Shown: positions 20,516 through 29,637 of the stretch, in pieces | How the letters are laid out: each line of letters opens with the position of its first letter | Numbering within the stretch: position 1 is the stretch's first letter | Source of the DNA: Marasmius tenuissimus | Taxonomy: Eukaryota; Basidiomycota; Agaricomycetes; Agaricales; Marasmiaceae | Direction: 5' to 3' | Assembly (NCBI GenBank): GCA_029532415.1 | Contig: JAQOTA010000013.1 | Span: 120,645 to 184,644, forward strand | DNA: 64,000 nt | The notes under the pieces: generated by a model | What the model saw: only the letters and a program-made list of their open reading frames with translations | Database searches by the model: none | What the model was told of the DNA's origin: nothing | Program-made: the position numbers and the translations under genes

Positions 20516-23500
20516 CATGACAGATCTTCTGTCCGAGTTGAGCCTCCACACTCAACGGCTGCCTCTATCACGACTGTAGAAGATGAGGACACATCTAAAC
20601 TAAGAAAAAATGACCTACACCCGTACCTCCCCGTACTGTTAGGTCCCGGTGACCAGCTATCCACCGAAGACTTGTTAAATATGATTGAAATTGCTACCAC
20701 CTCGCGGGATACCACTCCTGTACAAACTCTACTGAATGAGTTTGTTAGAGCCCAACGAGCCGTATCAGATCCTGAGTCCAGCTCTCAGAAGTATACGGAT
20801 GCCGATATTCCAGAACTCCGAGCTAAATGGATTGAAAATTATGCCAACATAATGAATGGCGTACCTGAAAAATTGCCGCCACTGCGGGAAATCAACCATA
20901 CTATCCCGCTCATAGACGATGAGAAGAGGTATCGCTACTACATGCCACGATGCCCCGACTCGTTACGAAATCTGCTGTCCGAAAAGATAGAGAGATACGT
21001 ACGAGCGCAATGGTGGGAACCAAAGACGGTGTCCCAAGCAGCACCTATGTTATGCATACCAAAAAAGGACGGAAAAGGTATCCGTACCACTGTTGATTGT
21101 CGGGAACAAAACAATAACACTGTCAAAGATGTTACCCCAATGCCAGATCAGGATCAGATACGCACCCAGGTCGCCGCGGCAAGGTATAGGTCTAAAATTG
21201 ACTTGTCCGACGCCTACGAGCAAGTTCGGATAATGCCGAATGACGTTCCCAAGACTGCCTTCTCCACAGTTCTCGGGACGTTCGTCAGCCACGTAATGCA
21301 GCAGGGAGATACCAATGCTCCCTCTACATTTCAGCGCCTCATGAATCATACTTTCCGTGAATACATTGCAAAATTTATGCATGTTTACCTGGATGACATT
21401 TTTGTCTTCAGCGATACTATCGAGGGTCATGAAGAACACCTCAGAATCGTATTTGAAACACTGAGGAAACAAGCACTTTACCTCAAATCGTCCAAATGTG
21501 AACTCTACGCCGAGTCCATGGACTGCTTAGGCCATGTCATCGACGACAATGGTCTGCATGCCGATACCGATAAACTAGAACGAATTCGGAACTGGCGTAC
21601 ACCGAGGAATTATAATGATATACAGAAATTCCTCGGACTGGTGAACTACCTATCTCATTTCCTCCCGGACGTCTCGGCATACACAACCCCGCTATCAGAG
21701 ATGTCCCGCAATCACCAGCCCTTCTTTTGGCGCCCATTGCACGATATCTGTTTTCAGCATATCAAGGATTTATGCTGTCGTGTACCTATACTCAAGCCCA
21801 TTGACCCGTCCAGTTCGGAACCAATTTGGGTTATATGTGACGCCTCCGTATCGGGAATAGGCGCCATGTACGGCCAAGGACCGACATGGCAGACCTGTCG
21901 CCCCGCTGGATTTATGTCAAAAAAGTTCAGTGACGCCCAGCGCAATTATCGAGTTTTCGAGACTGAAACACTCGCTATCCTTGAAGCCCTACTCAAATGG
22001 GAAGATAAGTTAATTGGATACCGAATCCATGTGGTAACTGACCACAAATCCCTTGAGTTCTTTAAAACTCAGAAACGTCTGTCCAGCCGCCAGATGCGTT
22101 GGATGGAATACTTGTCCCGATTTGACTTTGATATTACATACATCAAAGGAACAAGCAATCGAGTCGCTGACGTACTCTCGCGTTATTTTGAGTCTGATAC
22201 TCCCGAAGACAAGCACCCACCAAATGACTTCGTCAATGCAGATGTACGCATTGATAAACTCGGAGAAGACTTACCTCTGGGTCGAATGGATGAAGTTAAG
22301 GAACTCCTTGAACAGTTCAAAGCTATACACGAAGCTAGAGACACTGTTGAGCCCCGAGATATTGAGGCTCAAGTCTTACAGGACGCCCGTGAACCTGAGA
22401 CCACGGATGTTGATGAACTCCCAATGGAGAACCCAACTGTTATTGAGTCTCGGGCTAGGGGACGTGACCTTCGAGCTGAATTCGCATCGGACAATGAGTT
22501 TATCCCTGAACTCAAGGCGCTGTATCAGACAGACCCGCTATTAAGCAAGGTTGCCGCCAAAATTGACGAATATCCACGATTCTACGAGGAAAATGGACTA
22601 TTATGGACTAAAAACCTCGCCGGGGAACCTGTTCTGTGTATCCCTGCAGCACCAAAAGGTCACAGATCTCTACGAACCTTGATACTCGACTCAGCACATC
22701 AAATTGTTGGACATTTCGGACCACAACGAACTGCCGATTACATCCGTAGATGGTATTGGTGGTCCGGAATTTATGGCATGACCAACAAATTCTGTTCAAC
22801 TTGTGAGCTCTGTAATCGCTCAAAGTCTATCAATGCTCGCCCTATGGGTAATCTGCACCCTCTACCTATCCCTTCTCGCCCTTGGGAGTCAATCGGTATG
22901 GACTTTCTGGGTCCATTTCCCGAAGTAAAGGGTTTCAACTACCTATGGGTAGTAATCTGCCGTCTAACAAGCATGGTGCATCTGATTCCGTGTCACACTA
23001 CAAACACCGCTACCGACCTATCTCTGCACTACCTACAAGAGATAGTACGTCTTCATGGTCTACCCAGATCAATAGTCTCGGACCGCGACTCAAAGTTCAC
23101 CTCAATTTGGTGGCGTGAACTCCACCGGATGTTGGGAGCTCAACTTCTCATGTCAACATCATTTCACCCCCAAACCGATGGCGCTACCGAGCGGGCCAAT
23201 CGATCTGTATCTCAAATTTTCCGTACCGCTATACGTGCAGATCAACACGACTGGCTTGGAAAAGTACCCTTAGTGGAGTTCGCTATCAACTCCAGTGTCA
23301 ATGCCTCCTCAGGCTTTGCGCCGTTTGAACTCAATTACGGCTATGTTCCGTCTATGCTATTTGACGTGAGGACACAGAATAATGTCCCGGCTGGTGTACG
23401 TGCATATGGCATTCAAGCCATGCAGAACTTATTTGATGCACACAACGCCTTAATCTCTGCGCGTGTATTTCAAACTTACCACGCTAATAAGCGCCGGAGG

Positions 23501-23995
23501 TCCGAGCCTAAAATTAAGAAAGGCTCCAAGGTTTACCTTTCAACTCAGAACCTTTCGCTGCCTAAAGGAAGGGCTTCTAAGCTTCTTCCCAAATATGTCG
23601 GACCATACTCCGTGCTTGAGGCTTTCCCCAAAACCTCCACTTACCGGCTGGACCTTCCGGAAGATTTAACCCGGAAGCAAATCCATGACATATTTCATGT
23701 CAGCCTCCTAAAACCGTTCGAACCCAGCGACGAAATCTTATTTCCAAATCGTTCTCAACCCGAACCTTATGATTTCGGAGCTCCCCAAGAGTCTGAGGAG
23801 TTTGTGGACGAGATAACTTCACATACCTGGAAAGGGAAACGAGTTCTATTCGAAGTTCATTGGACTTTGGGTGATGTCACACTCGAGCCGTACTCTACAG
23901 TCCAGAAGCTGAAAGCACTGGACGAGTATTTCACATTAATGGGGGTATCCAGGTGGCAAGACTTGCCCCGAAACCCTAGCAACGGTTCAAATTGA
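20513..23995 (+). CDS. pol: Retrotransposon ORF2: reverse transcriptase, RNase H, integrase, chromodomain-like tail
   Basis: The frame is open from the codon after the UGA; the first ATG is at 20672 (numbering below counts from there, 1107 codons). RT: IPKKDGKGIRTTVDCREQN near residue 130, KIDLSDAYEQVRI, and YLDD at about 239. RNase H: VICDASVSGIGAMYG near 387 and TDHKSLEFF near 456. Integrase: H-x3-H...CSTCELC zinc finger around 676-715, then D,D,E residues in MDFLGPFP, SDRDSKF and TDGATERAN. The C-terminus (FVDEITSHTWKGKRVLFEVH...LEPYSTV) resembles a chromodomain. All catalytic residues are present. Pol normally needs Gag fusion for packaging, which fits expression by readthrough; independent start at 20672 or splicing is the alternative. 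Confidence 0.93.
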   Translation, partial: LHDRSSVRVEPPHSTAASITTVEDEDTSKLRKNDLHPYLPVLLGPGDQLSTEDLLNMIEIATTSRDTTPVQTLLNEFVRAQRAVSDPESSSQKYTDADIPELRAKWIENYANIMNGVPEKLPPLREINHTIPLIDDEKRYRYYMPRCPDSLRNLLSEKIERYVRAQWWEPKTVSQAAPMLCIPKKDGKGIRTTVDCREQNNNTVKDVTPMPDQDQIRTQVAAARYRSKIDLSDAYEQVRIMPNDVPKTAFSTVLGTFVSHVMQQGDTNAPSTFQRLMNHTFREYIAKFMHVYLDDIFVFSDTIEGHEEHLRIVFETLRKQALYLKSSKCELYAESMDCLGHVIDDNGLHADTDKLERIRNWRTPRNYNDIQKFLGLVNYLSHFLPDVSAYTTPLSEMSRNHQPFFWRPLHDICFQHIKDLCCRVPILKPIDPSSSEPIWVICDASVSGIGAMYGQGPTWQTCRPAGFMSKKFSDAQRNYRVFETETLAILEALLKWEDKLIGYRIHVVTDHKSLEFFKTQKRLSSRQMRWMEYLSRFDFDITYIKGTSNRVADVLSRYFESDTPEDKHPPNDFVNADVRIDKLGEDLPLGRMDEVKELLEQFKAIHEARDTVEPRDIEAQVLQDAREPETTDVDELPMENPTVIESRARGRDLRAEFASDNEFIPELKALYQTDPLLSKVAAKIDEYPRFYEENGLLWTKNLAGEPVLCIPAAPKGHRSLRTLILDSAHQIVGHFGPQRTADYIRRWYWWSGIYGMTNKFCSTCELCNRSKSINARPMGNLHPLPIPSRPWESIGMDFLGPFPEVKGFNYLWVVICRLTSMVHLIPCHTTNTATDLSLHYLQEIVRLHGLPRSIVSDRDSKFTSIWWRELHRMLGAQLLMSTSFHPQTDGATERANRSVSQIFRTAIRADQHDWLGKVPLVEFAINSSVNASSGFAPFELNYGYVPSMLFDVRTQNNVPAGVRAYGIQAMQNLFDAHNALISARVFQTYHANKRRRSEPKIKKGSKVYLSTQNLSLPKGRASKLLPKYVGPYSVLEAFPKTSTYRLDLPEDLTRKQIHDIFHVSLLKPFEPSDEILFPNRSQPEPYDFGAPQESEEFVDEITSHTWKGKRVLFEVHWTLGDVTLEPYSTVQKLKALDEYFTLMGVSRWQDLPRNPSNGSN

Positions 23996-23998
23996 CTC
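23993..23998 (+). promoter_or_regulatory. In-frame UGA-CUC between Pol and ORF3 (second candidate readthrough stop)
   Basis: TGA at 23993-23995, followed by CTC, is the only stop between pol and the third ORF. The next 45 codons are open up to ATG 24131 in the same frame. UGA-CUN contexts can be leaky, though CUC is weaker than CUA. Reinitiation at 24131 is the alternative. Confidence 0.45.
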
Positions 23999-24130
23999 CT
24001 ACCTCTCCATAAATTTGGAAATACAGAAACAGTTAAAAACATCGAACACAGTTGGGAAACATATCCAAAACCTTCCCAGAATCACACATCGATAGCCTCT
24101 GCTCACTTCGTAGCCATCTTATCGTCCATC

Positions 24131-26239
24131 ATGTCTCTCAACCCTTCCGAAATCGGTCTCGGTGACAACCACAACAACGGGAATGCCTTCGAAAAATACC
24201 CATTTCCCATTCTGTCTTGTGGTACGAATGAGCTTAATAACTCGTCGCATTCAACTAATGAAGTGCGTCTTTTAGGGGGGGAGAATCCCGGAGGAAACTC
24301 ATTCGGAAACCCTATCAACTTCATGCAGCAACCCATCGCCCCATCATCAGGTGGAACTTGGCTTGCAAATCTGAAGCTAGCTGTCATCTCTCACAAGCAT
24401 GCTGACGGATCCCCGTGCTTCAACGTCCTTGAGCACGCCGTACAAGCTGACTCTGAGGAAGATATGTCCTTCACTGCCGCTTACAACAAGCTTGTGGATC
24501 ATTTCACAGCTCCCGAAGTGGCCAAGCGTGTCGAACTCGAAAAGAAGCTCGCTGCCGTAACCGAGGAACGCGATAACCTCGCCCGTGATGCTCAGAATCG
24601 TGCTGATGATGCTACACAAGCGTCACGTCCTCTCTCTGGTACCAAGAGGAAGTCTGAACAGGACCCTGCTTCGTCTCATCGCAGGCCACCTCCTCCTCGG
24701 GCATCTAATACCCGTACTGCTTCCCCTTTACCATCTCCTCCATCATACTCTACCCTGGGATCAGAACCGTATCCCAATCATGCCACCGCTCTGGCTATAT
24801 ACCAGCACTCTCGGTTCCGACCTGGCCTTGAAGAATCTCCAGACTTCGAGTGGAACCCGACGGGATTTATCACCGCATCCCCGTATATTCAGGAATGCGC
24901 TCGTAACCAGCGTTTACCTGACGTCCTACCTTTCATGGGATCTTCTCGTGGAAATCAGCTACCACCAGCTACTCCACACCTTGCCGAACGCCTCATTTCG
25001 CAGGCTCACACTACTGGCAAGTTGCACTACCTCCTTCGACTTCGTGACTCCATGGGACTCGCTCAGGTATTAACCACCCTGAAAACCACCCTTCGCACGG
25101 ATTCTCTCGAACTTGCCGCATCGTTCGAGCCCCTGATCTCCGCTAATCCTCACCCCGAGTGGTCTACTTTCACACGCTTTCACTTTGTCGACTCTACGGT
25201 GCAGCCCTCAGATTCTATCGCCAACTGGTCTGATGGCAACTCATCGAAGGTTCCATCTGTGCGTACCCCGGGAAGTCGTTCTACCGATGACCAGTATGCT
25301 CTATTCGTATGGCTTCACTATGAAAGCCGTGGTCACATGGGTATCATCCTGACCAACTCGGGCTACATTTCGCTCGATTCCATTATGGCCCATCGTGTTT
25401 TACACAAGATGGCCCCCAAGGAGCACCGAGAGACCTTCCGAAGAGAGTCTATTCGCCTCGTAACTTGGCCTGGGCTCTATCACCAACAACTACAGGTTCT
25501 GGGTCTCGAAGTCAATCCAGCGGGTACTATAAAACGTTGTCCCGCTCCACTCACTACCACACTCGCCGGAGTAGTACAGCACTTTGCTGACTGTGGGGTT
25601 ACTATTGCAATGGTCGACCGTATGTTTCATTACGGTGCGCAATTCTGTCTAGACATGCAGTCATCGCCATTCCACACCCCCGAACAGCGGAACTCCTTTG
25701 CCCAACTTTATAAGTTTGGTCGTATCCGCTCACTCTTCTATTCCATTCACTCCCTTCGCTCTGAACGCATCTACAGCGTCCCAGATCACATTGATCGAGC
25801 CGAAGTACTGGAGTATCGCCGCCGGCAATTCCTTATTGGTCACTGGAAGAAGCAACCTGGCGCCGATCCCGATATGAAGGTCCCCACTATCCGGATCCCG
25901 ACTTCTCCTCCACAGACGGTGTCCGTACCTGTCGAACAACTTCATATCTCCAACTCTGGGAATACTTCACCGTCCTCCCAGTCTCTCCCTTCCGCTAATA
26001 GCGGCTCTGACGAACCCAGTACCGTCACCACCATCTCAATCTCTGGTCCCGATACTCAGAGTTCGGGATCCTCAGCCACTGTCGAGGCGTCTACGGATGT
26101 GACGCCGCCATCGACTTCGGGAGCTACGGACGCTAGTCCTCAGCTTGTTACTGACCAAGATGAGAACATGGATAAGGTGGATGCCTCCAACGTCGATGCC
26201 GCCGAGAAAGATGAGCTTATGGATGAGAGATTGGACTAG
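24131..26239 (+). CDS. Retrotransposon ORF3: unidentified 702-residue protein in the env position
   Basis: 702 codons, undamaged, in the same frame as gag and pol. Residues ~120-160 form a probable coiled coil (RVELEKKLAAVTEERDNLAR) followed by a basic Pro-rich patch with a possible nuclear signal (GTKRKSEQ). Residues ~230-590 look globular (GLEESPDFEWNPTGFITASP, YALFVWLHYESRGHMGIILT, YRRRQFLIGHWKKQPGADPD). The tail is Ser/Thr-rich and acidic. I see no signal peptide and no membrane span, so it is not a typical envelope protein. I do not recognise the family. Its integrity next to intact gag and pol suggests it serves the element; alternatives are a captured host gene or a second structural protein. 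Confidence 0.8.
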   Translation: MSLNPSEIGLGDNHNNGNAFEKYPFPILSCGTNELNNSSHSTNEVRLLGGENPGGNSFGNPINFMQQPIAPSSGGTWLANLKLAVISHKHADGSPCFNVLEHAVQADSEEDMSFTAAYNKLVDHFTAPEVAKRVELEKKLAAVTEERDNLARDAQNRADDATQASRPLSGTKRKSEQDPASSHRRPPPPRASNTRTASPLPSPPSYSTLGSEPYPNHATALAIYQHSRFRPGLEESPDFEWNPTGFITASPYIQECARNQRLPDVLPFMGSSRGNQLPPATPHLAERLISQAHTTGKLHYLLRLRDSMGLAQVLTTLKTTLRTDSLELAASFEPLISANPHPEWSTFTRFHFVDSTVQPSDSIANWSDGNSSKVPSVRTPGSRSTDDQYALFVWLHYESRGHMGIILTNSGYISLDSIMAHRVLHKMAPKEHRETFRRESIRLVTWPGLYHQQLQVLGLEVNPAGTIKRCPAPLTTTLAGVVQHFADCGVTIAMVDRMFHYGAQFCLDMQSSPFHTPEQRNSFAQLYKFGRIRSLFYSIHSLRSERIYSVPDHIDRAEVLEYRRRQFLIGHWKKQPGADPDMKVPTIRIPTSPPQTVSVPVEQLHISNSGNTSPSSQSLPSANSGSDEPSTVTTISISGPDTQSSGSSATVEASTDVTPPSTSGATDASPQLVTDQDENMDKVDASNVDAAEKDELMDERLD

Positions 26240-26249
26240 AGGCCAATCT

Positions 26250-26261
26250 AGTGGGGGAATA
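26250..26261 (+). other. Polypurine tract
   Basis: AGTGGGGGAATA lies directly against the 3' LTR, where Ty3/Gypsy elements prime plus-strand DNA synthesis. Confidence 0.7.
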
Positions 26262-26466
26262 TGTAAGGGCCACGTCCCATATCCGGTATATTTCAAATAC
26301 ACGGACTTCTCTACGTATAAAAGGACTCGCTACGACTTACCTAATATTAACTTCTTTTACTCTTACCTTCACCACCTCGTGTAACCCTCTCGTAGCGCTC
26401 TCTGTAGCCAATTAAACGACTGTCTGGTTATTGAGGTCCGAAGGACCGAGTGAAGGAACCCTTTCA
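26262..26466 (+). repeat. 3' LTR of the retrotransposon
   Basis: Identical to the 5' LTR (16865-17069) and followed by the CATTC target duplication at 26467-26471. Confidence 0.93.
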
Positions 26467-27086
26467 CATTCCCCCTCCCCTGGCAGAGCATCTGGGACAC
26501 GGATATGCCAGTAGTCACCTGGTTGGCAAGTAATTCCCCTCCAATCAATGGTCCATGACTGGCGCGTCTTCTTCACGAGCGGTTTTGGCTCAGCCGATAC
26601 CCCAACTTTTTCTTCTTCATCGTCGTCGTCGTCGTCCTCTTCTTCCTTGAATTCTCCATCGTAAAAATCCCTCCGAACGATATAGCTTGCTAGCTCCACC
26701 ATCCCTACATAATCTTCTTCTGTCGGTAAGAGTATCCGTCCCATCGAGTCGACAACAACACTGCGATTGTCGTTATCCCGCAGAAACGCGACAGTGAACC
26801 GGTTTGGGTCGCCCAAAGACGAGCTGCTCGCAAATATGTCGAACTGATTCTTCGAAATTGTCCAGTTGAACAGGTGGGGAGATGGATAGGGATTGTCCAG
26901 GGCACGAGCGTGCCAGCCGGTAAGTTGAGTTATCGTATCGTTGAGTCTTTGGGGTGTTGCCAGAATAGCAGGAGATGCGTCAAAGATGGCTTGTTGTGCC
27001 TCCCTTGTACCAGACGATAGTCCATATGAGACGGTGCATGGGGAGAGAGCGAGAAAGGTTGCGAGACAGGTCTTTTGTTGCGACAT
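26467..27086 (-). pseudogene. 5' part of a host gene cut by the retrotransposon
   Basis: From ATG 27086 it encodes a hydrophobic N-terminus (CLATFLALSPCTVSYG, possible signal peptide), TQLTGWHARALDNPYP, FNWTISKNQFDIFASS, a polyacidic EEEDDDDDDEEE stretch and ITCQPGDYWHIRVPDALPG. The host sequence then ends at the CATTC target duplication and the frame runs into the LTR, stopping at 26412. The sequence left of the element (16835-16864) matches what should follow, because the relic at 39.4 kb carries both sides joined. I do not recognise the family. The product, if any, is truncated. Confidence 0.7.
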
Positions 27087-28224
27087 GGAGGTAGGTGATA
27101 AAGGCCAAAGGATGATTTATCTTCGTGATCCTGGTTTCTGGTCGACTCCGTTGCTGGGCGTCTACGTGGCTCTGCGTGGTCGACTGAGAACTCGGATATT
27201 CGAATCATCGCCTTCAGACCCGAAAGGTGAATTAATCAAGTGCAAGCATGACAACGAAGATCCCATGCCGTCTTACTACGTACCTCAAGGATATCAGTGA
27301 ATAGGCCACGGGGGGAAAAATTGCTTAATTTCAGCAGTCCACTCACCGTTCAAGTTGCCGGAAAAACAGCGGAATCTACAACCGTAAAAGTGAGCGAAGC
27401 TAGTGGTTGAAGACATGGCATGCAACATACAGATATATTCCTTCCTGAAGTCAGCTAAACCGGTTCTAGGTAAAACAAATTAACAAGGTCTCTAGAGACG
27501 TGGTAGCGGCTGAAGCTTTGAACGTGCATGTTCTCCGAACTGAACGAGGTCGTGGGCGTCAAAGAGAAAGGAAGGTTATTCAACAAGCGCCCACAACAAA
27601 CCTTTCACTCGAACCTTCACGCACCGATTACCGTTCTGAAGATCCGATTCTTCTCATCAGTGCCAAACGTTGTCATACCTATCCAAGTCTACGTATTTCT
27701 TCCTAGAGGTTACTATGAGCTCTAAGCTAGCGGAAAATCAGTTCAACCAGCTTGGGTCATAGCGCTCCTAGGGCAGGTTTAGAATGCCATTGGTACGTGC
27801 AGCAGCCAGTAATCTTTGATATCAGTCTTACAGATCATCGTTATCCAGGTTAAATCTTGTGCAATGTGTCTGAGTCACACACTTCACGAGGCAGTACTAA
27901 TTCTTGGCCTCTTGACCATACCGAAAGTCGACACGAATGCTATTTATCATTCGGGGATCGCATGGTCAACCATTGATAAGAGTTTGCACTCGGCAAAGGC
28001 TTAGCCGCCACTGATGGGTATGGGGGTTTGACTTGGCCATTGGAAGAGAGCACTTGCATCACCGACGCAGCACTGTGGTTTGGGTTGGGCGAGGCGATAT
28101 GAACCTCTCCAAGAACAGAACCAAAAATATCGATATTCGTTCTCACTCCCAGGCAAGCACTCGTCTCAGTACCATTTCTTTGCCTGTCTCTAATCTCGTC
28201 TCACACACATCACAGCTTCTTCGT
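27087..28224. other. Intergenic region, no supported gene
   Basis: Only short open frames without motifs are present. The region around 28,030-28,220 resembles the upstream flanks of the secreted-peptide genes only weakly. Confidence 0.3.
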
Positions 28225-28530
28225 CATCTTGTTGAATCTTGCTGCCACGCTCTCGCCTTCCTCGTCGCCAGTGCTCTCGCAGGTATTGTACCGCCTGTAC
28301 CCTATACAAACTCGCCTTTCGCCGCCAGCCCACAGAAAGTCCCTTACTCTCGCCGGGAAGACATCTACAGTTCCAACTGCAAAGAGCTATACATCTTCGA
28401 CAGGAGTGACTCTACCGAGCCTGCCTCTGCGTTTTCGAATCCTCCGTCACTCGGAGCCAATTCGTTACGGGGAAGAGAGCACCGGGTCCTTTGGTGCGCC
28501 GTGTACGCATGCGGGGTGGCCTATGGCTAG
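28225..28530 (+). pseudogene. Relic of a cysteine-rich secreted peptide gene
   Basis: Parts of the translation (ALAFLVASALAG, PYSRREDIYSSNCKELYIFD, RSDSTEPASAFSNPPSLGAN) align with the intact genes at 44.8 and 46.3 kb (ALLATGALAG, PYSRWEDAPGTDGKELHIYD, KSDSTEPLCVFESS). A shifted frame then shows GAPCTHAGW against GQPCTDAGW. Cysteines are lost and the frame breaks before the final Cys cluster, so it is a decayed copy. Confidence 0.7.
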
Positions 28531-29637
28531 GAGGTAATCAGCTGAATGGCCAAGAGACGCTGTCATGGTTTCGCCTCAGCGTGTATCTCGGAATGGGCGT
28601 GATGACAATGAGGTAGGCAAATTCCTCCGGTTGATGAACTACAAATTTTTGCGCTTACTTACGTTTGAATCAGAACAGACTCTGCTATAGCCCGGTACTC
28701 CTTTTCATTTCAGTCGAAGGCAGACTGGTGTCTAGGATGTCGACTATGTATCCTGAACCACTTTCATGATAGCCATTTAGCATAAGTACTCGACGACAGA
28801 ATGAAAAGTTCGACCTGGACGATACATAGCCTCGTCTATCACCTTTTTGGCTATCATCTCAGCTCGGGTATCAAATTTTGCGGACGCTCGAAGGCTGAAG
28901 CTCAGACCTAGAGCATTTATAACTCAAATTAGCAGGGGAACAATTTCCGGGCTATCGAATTGTCTTTCTCCCGGCATATGAGAATTTGGTGATACGGGAT
29001 GCGGATAGTCGATCCACTTCTTGATCAGCTTCATGAGCCCAGTGAGCGAACGTAGGAAGCTTGAGTACTACTCATCACAGATCACAGATACCTCTCGGAG
29101 TTGAGGTAGAGAGACAAAAGGGGCAGCGGGAGAACAATAACTTGACAACATGAGTGTTTACTGGTAGCTAGGAGGTGCTTTTTATATTATATCAGCCTGA
29201 AACTACGGAATAATGAGGTTGGAAACAGAATGAAGATAAAGAAGTTTGGACCCATAGGAACCTACACTGTGTGCACGTGGTCAGTTTTCCCAAAATGCGC
29301 CAAGTTCTTCCTACGGGGTGAATTCCGTGTCCTCCAGAAGCGCCCCCAACGATTGATGGTGATAATGTCTCTGCTAGTATTGGAGATGAAATGGAAGTAG
29401 CCTGCACCCAATGAAATCTAGCGCTCCAGCGGTCGGCTGTGCCCATCACAACGGTAAGCCGTCTAATCTGCGACTGCCACGAGACGTCCCGCATAGATAA
29501 GAGAAACCCATCCACCCTACCCACAGAGCCTCAGAACCATCGAGAAGCGAGTCGGTGAGCATTGATTGACTAGTTCATGTGTTGAGTGCGTCGTTTCATC
29601 CAAAACTCAAGCATCAGGTTCGAACTTCCTCAAAGAA
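28531..29637. other. Intergenic region upstream of the F-box gene
   Basis: Nothing coding is supported here. It should include the promoter of the F-box gene. The same frame as the F-box gene is open upstream to 29566, but paralogue comparison favours the ATG at 29638. Confidence 0.35.

Larger units (their letters stand above)
16865..26466 (+). mobile_element. Complete Ty3/Gypsy LTR retrotransposon (9.6 kb) with three in-frame ORFs
   Basis: It is bounded by two 205-bp LTRs that I read as identical base for base, each starting TGTAAG and ending TTTCA, and flanked by a perfect 5-bp target duplication CATTC (16860-16864, 26467-26471). The order is LTR, Gag-protease ORF, RT-RNase H-integrase-chromodomain ORF, third ORF, polypurine tract, LTR. 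That pol order (integrase last) defines Ty3/Gypsy, and the C-terminal chromodomain-like tail points to the chromovirus group. All ORFs are long and undamaged, so the insertion looks recent. No clear tRNA primer-binding site was recognised after the 5' LTR. Confidence 0.93.

Noticed and set aside
24131..26239. ORF3 as a retroviral-type envelope gene
   Set aside because: No signal peptide, no hydrophobic membrane span and no processing site were seen; only its position is env-like.
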